Source of the DNA: Synergistaceae bacterium
GTDB lineage: Bacteria; Synergistota; Synergistia; Synergistales; Aminobacteriaceae
DNA: 8,396 nucleotides
Assembly: GCA_009778055.1 (NCBI GenBank)
Contig: WRKN01000107.1
Location: forward strand, 1-8,396
Direction of reading: 5' to 3'
The position numbers and the translations under genes were made by a program. The notes under the pieces are model-generated. The model searched no databases. It was not told the origin of the DNA and saw only the letters and a program-made list of their open reading frames with translations. Below are positions 6,491 to 8,396 of this stretch, in pieces; positions within the stretch are counted from its first letter, which is position 1, and each line of letters begins with the position of its first letter.

Positions 6491-6510
6491 GCGGCGCAAA
6501 AATGCGCTGC
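6491..6510. repeat. Short stable hairpin after the 56-residue gene
   Basis: GCGGCGCA (6491-6498) pairs with TGCGCTGC (6503-6510) across an AAAA loop, with one G-T wobble on the plus strand. It lies 14 nt past the stop of the small gene. There is no T-run on either side, so it is not a standard intrinsic terminator, though it could stabilise the 3' end of the toxin-antitoxin mRNA. Confidence 0.4.
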
Positions 6511-6524
6511 GAAATTCCCTCCTA

Positions 6525-6695
6525 TCAATACCTCTTGGAGGGCTTGCCAATCTTAAAACCATATTGAGCAGCCAGCTTTTCGGCCTGATCGTTTACGTGT
6601 CGCGTGTGTTCCGCTGCTGTCATGTGCTTGTATTTCTCATACAGTTTATCGCGGATAGCGTCAATTTCCGCTTCGCACCTAGTCATTGTCGCCAT
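6525..6695 (-). CDS. Small protein of 56 residues, third gene of the toxin-antitoxin operon
   Basis: I do not recognise a named family. The gene starts 18 nt after the VapC stop and has a strong ribosome binding site (GGAGGT, 6704-6709) 8 nt before its ATG, so it is probably translated from the same mRNA. The product is small, highly charged and probably helical: an amphipathic first part (EAEIDAIRDKLYEKYKHM, 8-25), a TAAEH turn (26-30), a second helix to about residue 44, and a basic tail (GFKIGKPSKRY). There is no signal peptide or membrane segment. This layout resembles the small helical proteins often found beside toxin-antitoxin genes, so an accessory antitoxin, chaperone or DNA-binding role is possible but unproven. 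A second in-frame ATG at codon 4 is further from the ribosome binding site. Confidence 0.72.
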   Translation of the reverse strand: MATMTRCEAEIDAIRDKLYEKYKHMTAAEHTRHVNDQAEKLAAQYGFKIGKPSKRY

Positions 6696-6713
6696 GCTAC
6701 ACCACCTCCGAGG

Positions 6714-7118
6714 CTATGAGGCCCAGTTAACAATTTGTAACTTCTCTATCTGCTCAAAGTGGCGTATATTATCCGTTATCAGTGTATAACCGTGCGCAAG
6801 GCAAGAAGCAGCAATGAGAATATCCGAATCCTCAATGAGACGCCCAGCCTTTTTTAGAGTCGCATAAATTTTTGCCGCCTTGTCGAGCGTTTCAACATCC
6901 ATTACGTCTACACCCAACAGGGCGCAAAGACGTTCAAAGGCCGCTAATTTCGCCGGAGCCTGGTAATCTATCAAACCTCGCTTTATCTCATAATAGGCGA
7001 TAGGAGGAACGATAACGCCTTTCCCACTGTTGGCCTCCCGGTAAACCCTTTCTTGTAGTTGGCGGTCACCACGGAGCAGGAAAGAAATGATGTTTGTATC
7101 CACGGCGTAACCGTTCAT
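6714..7118 (-). CDS. vapC: VapC-like PIN-domain toxin ribonuclease
   Basis: This 134-residue single-domain PIN protein is the predicted toxin of a type II toxin-antitoxin pair. Family members are Mg2+-dependent endoribonucleases, often cutting tRNA or rRNA. The expected acidic active-site residues are present: D7 in AVDTNIISFLLRG, E44 in YYEIKRG, D99 in EDSDILIAA, and D116 in LITDNIRHF. The length matches VapC proteins and all motifs are intact, so the gene looks functional. Its ATG overlaps the antitoxin stop codon by 4 nt (ATGA), implying translational coupling. GGGAGA at 7126-7131, inside the antitoxin gene, is the likely ribosome binding site. The 56-residue gene follows after 18 nt. The cellular target cannot be inferred. 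Confidence 0.93.
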   Translation of the reverse strand: MNGYAVDTNIISFLLRGDRQLQERVYREANSGKGVIVPPIAYYEIKRGLIDYQAPAKLAAFERLCALLGVDVMDVETLDKAAKIYATLKKAGRLIEDSDILIAASCLAHGYTLITDNIRHFEQIEKLQIVNWAS

Positions 7119-7354
7119 AATGGAATCTCCCGTGTAAAGCTTACCCTTTCAAAAGTCTCGGGTACCTCCTCATCACTTGCGTTGACCGCCTCAAAGAACT
7201 CCCGCCATGCTTCGGCTTGAGACGTTTCTTTCTGTTCTGGTATAGGTTCATTAAACACAGTGAGAGTGACCCTGCGTCGGCCCTGTATATTCACTTCCCC
7301 TATTGGATAAAATTGTCCGTTCTCAATATAGCCCTCATAAGTCTGTGTCAACAT
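7115..7354 (-). CDS. Antitoxin of the VapC pair, AF2212-like type
   Basis: This 79-residue protein is encoded directly before VapC and overlaps it by 4 nt. The N-terminal part, about residues 3-35, with YEGYIENGQFYPIGEV and then GRRRVTLTVF, has the strand pattern of the AF2212-like (DUF104) antitoxins, whose typical form reads as a Y-E-N-G-x-x-x-P core followed by a basic strand. Residues 42-79 are acidic with aromatic positions (AWREFFEAVN, SFTREIPL), fitting an extended toxin-binding tail that would cover the PIN active site. AAGGAGGG at 7363-7370, 8 nt upstream, supports the start. The ribosome binding site overlaps a 12-bp palindrome, a possible autoregulatory operator. The function assignment rests mainly on the VapC pairing; the family assignment is moderate. 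Confidence 0.85.
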   Translation of the reverse strand: MLTQTYEGYIENGQFYPIGEVNIQGRRRVTLTVFNEPIPEQKETSQAEAWREFFEAVNASDEEVPETFERVSFTREIPL

Positions 7355-7366
7355 TTCAGTTTCCCT

Positions 7367-7378
7367 CCTTGGCCAAGG
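7367..7378. promoter_or_regulatory. Perfect 12-bp palindrome over the antitoxin ribosome binding site
   Basis: CCTTGGCCAAGG is fully self-complementary and shares four bases with the ribosome binding site of the antitoxin gene. Type II antitoxin complexes usually bind palindromes in their own promoter region, so this is a candidate operator. As RNA it could also mask the ribosome binding site, but the perfect dyad leaves no loop, so DNA binding is the likelier use. Confidence 0.4.
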
Positions 7379-7420
7379 CTAAAAACACCGCGCGCTCGGC
7401 GGCGAGGTTGTCTCTTTGGC

Positions 7421-7445
7421 AACCGGTCAAAAATTTTGATCGGTT
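7421..7445. repeat. Inverted repeat between the ORF6N gene and the antitoxin gene
   Basis: Arms AACCGGTCAA (7421-7430) and TTGATCGGTT (7436-7445) pair over 10 bp with one G-T wobble on the plus strand and a 5-nt loop. On the minus strand there is one A-C mismatch and no T-run follows, so a terminator of the ORF6N transcript is unlikely. It lies 12 bp past the ORF6N stop and could be a regulator site. I found no good promoter in the remaining 103-bp gap; a weak GC-rich dyad with a short T-run lies at about 7381-7409. Confidence 0.4.
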
Positions 7446-7457
7446 CTTTACCTTACC

Positions 7458-8249
7458 CTACGCCGGCAACGCCAGCGGACTGAACCCGCTGATGGCATTG
7501 ATTGATGGCCGGTGAAGGTGTATGACTGTCACTGTTCTATCTCTTGGCCCTTTTACATGTCCCTGGTTTTTCTTGTTTCGTAGCACTGCGAGCCCGGCGG
7601 CGGTCAGTCTCCGGCGTAATTGCCCGATTTGATACCTGTTGGTTTTACTCTTCCCGGCGTATATCTCACACGCCAAGGAGGATATGAGCGTTATCACTTC
7701 ATCATCATATATCCCCAGCAGTATGCCGCTTCGCGTCCCTCTCACATGCGCACGCTTCGGCAGCAGGTAATATTCCCCACTCCTCAAGGCGTCTTCGATC
7801 TTTTGTAAGAACTCCCGCGCTATATCCTCGTCCGTCGGTTCCGGCAGCGCACGATGGATAACGCCGTGGGCTTCCAGCCAGTCGGAGGGGCGGCGGAGTT
7901 GGGGCGTGAGTTGGAGCTGAACGTCAAAATAAAAGTCCACCAACTCTTCGTATTTATCCCACGCTTTATCTGTATTTAGGCTTTTGGCATGTAGGGCTGC
8001 GCCTCGGTCCGTCCAAAGATAAAGAGAACGGATTTTTGAGCCGTTTTGTGAATGACATTTTGTCATGTCCAAAAATGCTTTTAACTCGTCCCCCTTTAAA
8101 AAGAAATAGTGTTTGCCTTTTTTATAGCGGCCTTTATTACGTTTGTAATTCTGGGTCAGCGTGTTGGTGTCAATTGCGTAATACTCCGCCAACTGCTGCG
8201 TCGTGAGTATTCGCCTGTTTTCGTGCTCTATAGGCTGCGGATACATCAT
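7458..8249 (-). CDS. ORF6N-domain phage antirepressor-like protein
   Basis: This 263-residue protein has an N-terminal ORF6N domain at about residues 12-108, seen in ILTTQQLAEYYAIDTNTLTQ, RYKKGKHYFFLKGDELKAF and LYLWTDRGAALHAKSLNTDKAWDKYEELV. The domain is common in phage antirepressors and related DNA-binding regulators. A linker with an acidic helix (about 120-157) leads to a different C-terminal region (about 158-246). There, GILLGIYDDEVITLISS and a basic QIGQLRRRLTAAGLAVLRNKK segment resemble the winged-helix tail seen in some phage-plasmid primases or helicases; this comparison is from memory. The start, ATGATG, overlaps the upstream gene's stop by 4 nt, with AAGGTGGT about 8 nt before it. 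Likely roles are control of prophage or element genes. No key region looks broken. Confidence 0.83.
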   Translation of the reverse strand: MMYPQPIEHENRRILTTQQLAEYYAIDTNTLTQNYKRNKGRYKKGKHYFFLKGDELKAFLDMTKCHSQNGSKIRSLYLWTDRGAALHAKSLNTDKAWDKYEELVDFYFDVQLQLTPQLRRPSDWLEAHGVIHRALPEPTDEDIAREFLQKIEDALRSGEYYLLPKRAHVRGTRSGILLGIYDDEVITLISSLACEIYAGKSKTNRYQIGQLRRRLTAAGLAVLRNKKNQGHVKGPRDRTVTVIHLHRPSINAISGFSPLALPA

Positions 8250-8396
8250 TTGCTTTTACCACCTTCTACCAGCTTCATGTAGCGGGGGATAGGTTTCGAC
8301 AGCCCAAAGATTTCTCCAGTTTCTTCGTCGTAAAGATAATCTTTCCCCGTGTCCTCGTCTGTGTACTTGATATAAGACTTTATACCGTGTTCCTCA
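8246..8396 (-). CDS. 3' end of an unidentified gene coupled to the ORF6N gene
   Basis: An open frame enters from the right edge and ends at a TGA at 8246-8248, giving the last 49 residues. They are acidic and tyrosine-rich at first (SYIKYTDEDTGKDYLYDEET) and end in a basic tail (MKLVEGGKSK). The TGA overlaps the ORF6N start codon in an ATGA arrangement, a strong sign that the frame is real and in the same operon. The segment has a repeated D/E-x-x-T-G pattern, DEDTGKDYLYDEETGEIFG, like a short beta-hairpin. I do not recognise the family, and too little is visible to assign a function. Confidence 0.65.
   Translation of the reverse strand, partial: EEHGIKSYIKYTDEDTGKDYLYDEETGEIFGLSKPIPRYMKLVEGGKSK

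Larger units (their letters stand above)
5913..6524. other. Gene-poor junction between reductase and toxin-antitoxin operon
   Basis: I find no convincing protein-coding gene in these 612 bases. In order they hold: a unique stretch to about 6016; a terminator (6017-6049); a tRNA 3'-end fragment (6083-6105); an AT-rich tract (6106-6190) with two copies of TTCTATCC (6158-6165 and 6170-6177); iterated CCCTAA-type repeats (6209-6268); and an unassigned stretch (6269-6490) that ends in a hairpin. Short open frames here are not supported: one on the plus strand (5962-6204) runs straight through the terminator and the tRNA fragment, and two at about 6265-6476 overlap antisense to each other without proper ribosome binding sites. 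Confidence 0.6.
6106..8396. mobile_element. Putative end of an integrated element or island, continuing past the window
   Basis: This extent is an inference. Its left limit is the truncated tRNA end. It carries a toxin-antitoxin operon, an ORF6N phage-type gene and a coupled unidentified gene, all typical accessory cargo. No integrase, transposase or second att copy is visible, so the element type and its right limit are unknown. Confidence 0.45.

Noticed and set aside
6451..6564. Plus-strand frame with a hydrophobic segment (LIGIGVLFGG) suggesting a membrane-protein remnant
   Set aside because: It has no start or ribosome binding site and is antisense to the end of the better supported 56-residue gene.
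1..8396. CRISPR array, rRNA, complete tRNA, complete insertion sequence or riboswitch
   Set aside because: I saw no regularly spaced repeats, complete tRNA fold, rRNA signature, transposase motif or recognisable riboswitch core on either strand.

Overview
The window looks like a junction between ordinary chromosome (left, about 1-6105) and an accessory or mobile region (right, about 6106-8396). Every gene I can support lies on the minus strand, so transcription runs right to left. Most genes have strong AGGAGG-type ribosome binding sites, and the gene families are common in anaerobic Firmicutes. A low-confidence guess is a member of the Negativicutes or a related lineage; nothing in the window fixes the taxon.

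Chromosomal part, in transcription order: (i) an RclA/Har-type flavin disulfide reductase (4500-5849), a family known to detoxify hypothiocyanous acid and protect against reactive chlorine; (ii) a membrane-anchored stomatin/slipin SPFH protein (3563-4348) with a visible sigma-70-like promoter; (iii) 2,3-bisphosphoglycerate-dependent phosphoglycerate mutase gpmA (2744-3490); (iv) a class I PLP aminotransferase of the aspartate aminotransferase group (1512-2714), 29 nt behind gpmA; (v) the first 480 codons of a methyl-accepting chemotaxis protein (1-1440), cut by the window edge. GC-rich hairpins with T-rich tails follow the SPFH and aminotransferase genes. The genes after them start so close behind that no independent promoter is obvious.

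The reductase gene stands apart. Its predicted promoter places the start of transcription on the ATG (leaderless), it has no Shine-Dalgarno, and its 20 arginine codons are all CGN, whereas the aminotransferase uses AGG/AGA for 8 of 18.

Junction: at 6083-6105 on the minus strand is a 23-nt match to the 3' end of a tRNA, best explained as tRNA-Gln (T-loop, T-stem 3' arm, acceptor 3' arm, discriminator G, CCA). An intrinsic terminator follows 33 nt later. The rest of the tRNA is missing. This is the pattern left at one end of an element integrated into a tRNA gene. It predicts an element extending rightward out of the window, with the intact tRNA and probably an integrase beyond its far end.

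Accessory part: repeats of possible transposon-end origin (6209-6268); a compact type II toxin-antitoxin operon made of an AF2212-like antitoxin, a PIN-domain VapC toxin and an extra 56-residue gene; an ORF6N-domain phage antirepressor-like gene with a separate C-terminal region; and the 3' end of a further gene translationally coupled to it. The toxin-antitoxin and phage-type genes fit a prophage, integrative element or genomic island. No rRNA, CRISPR array, complete tRNA or complete insertion sequence is visible.
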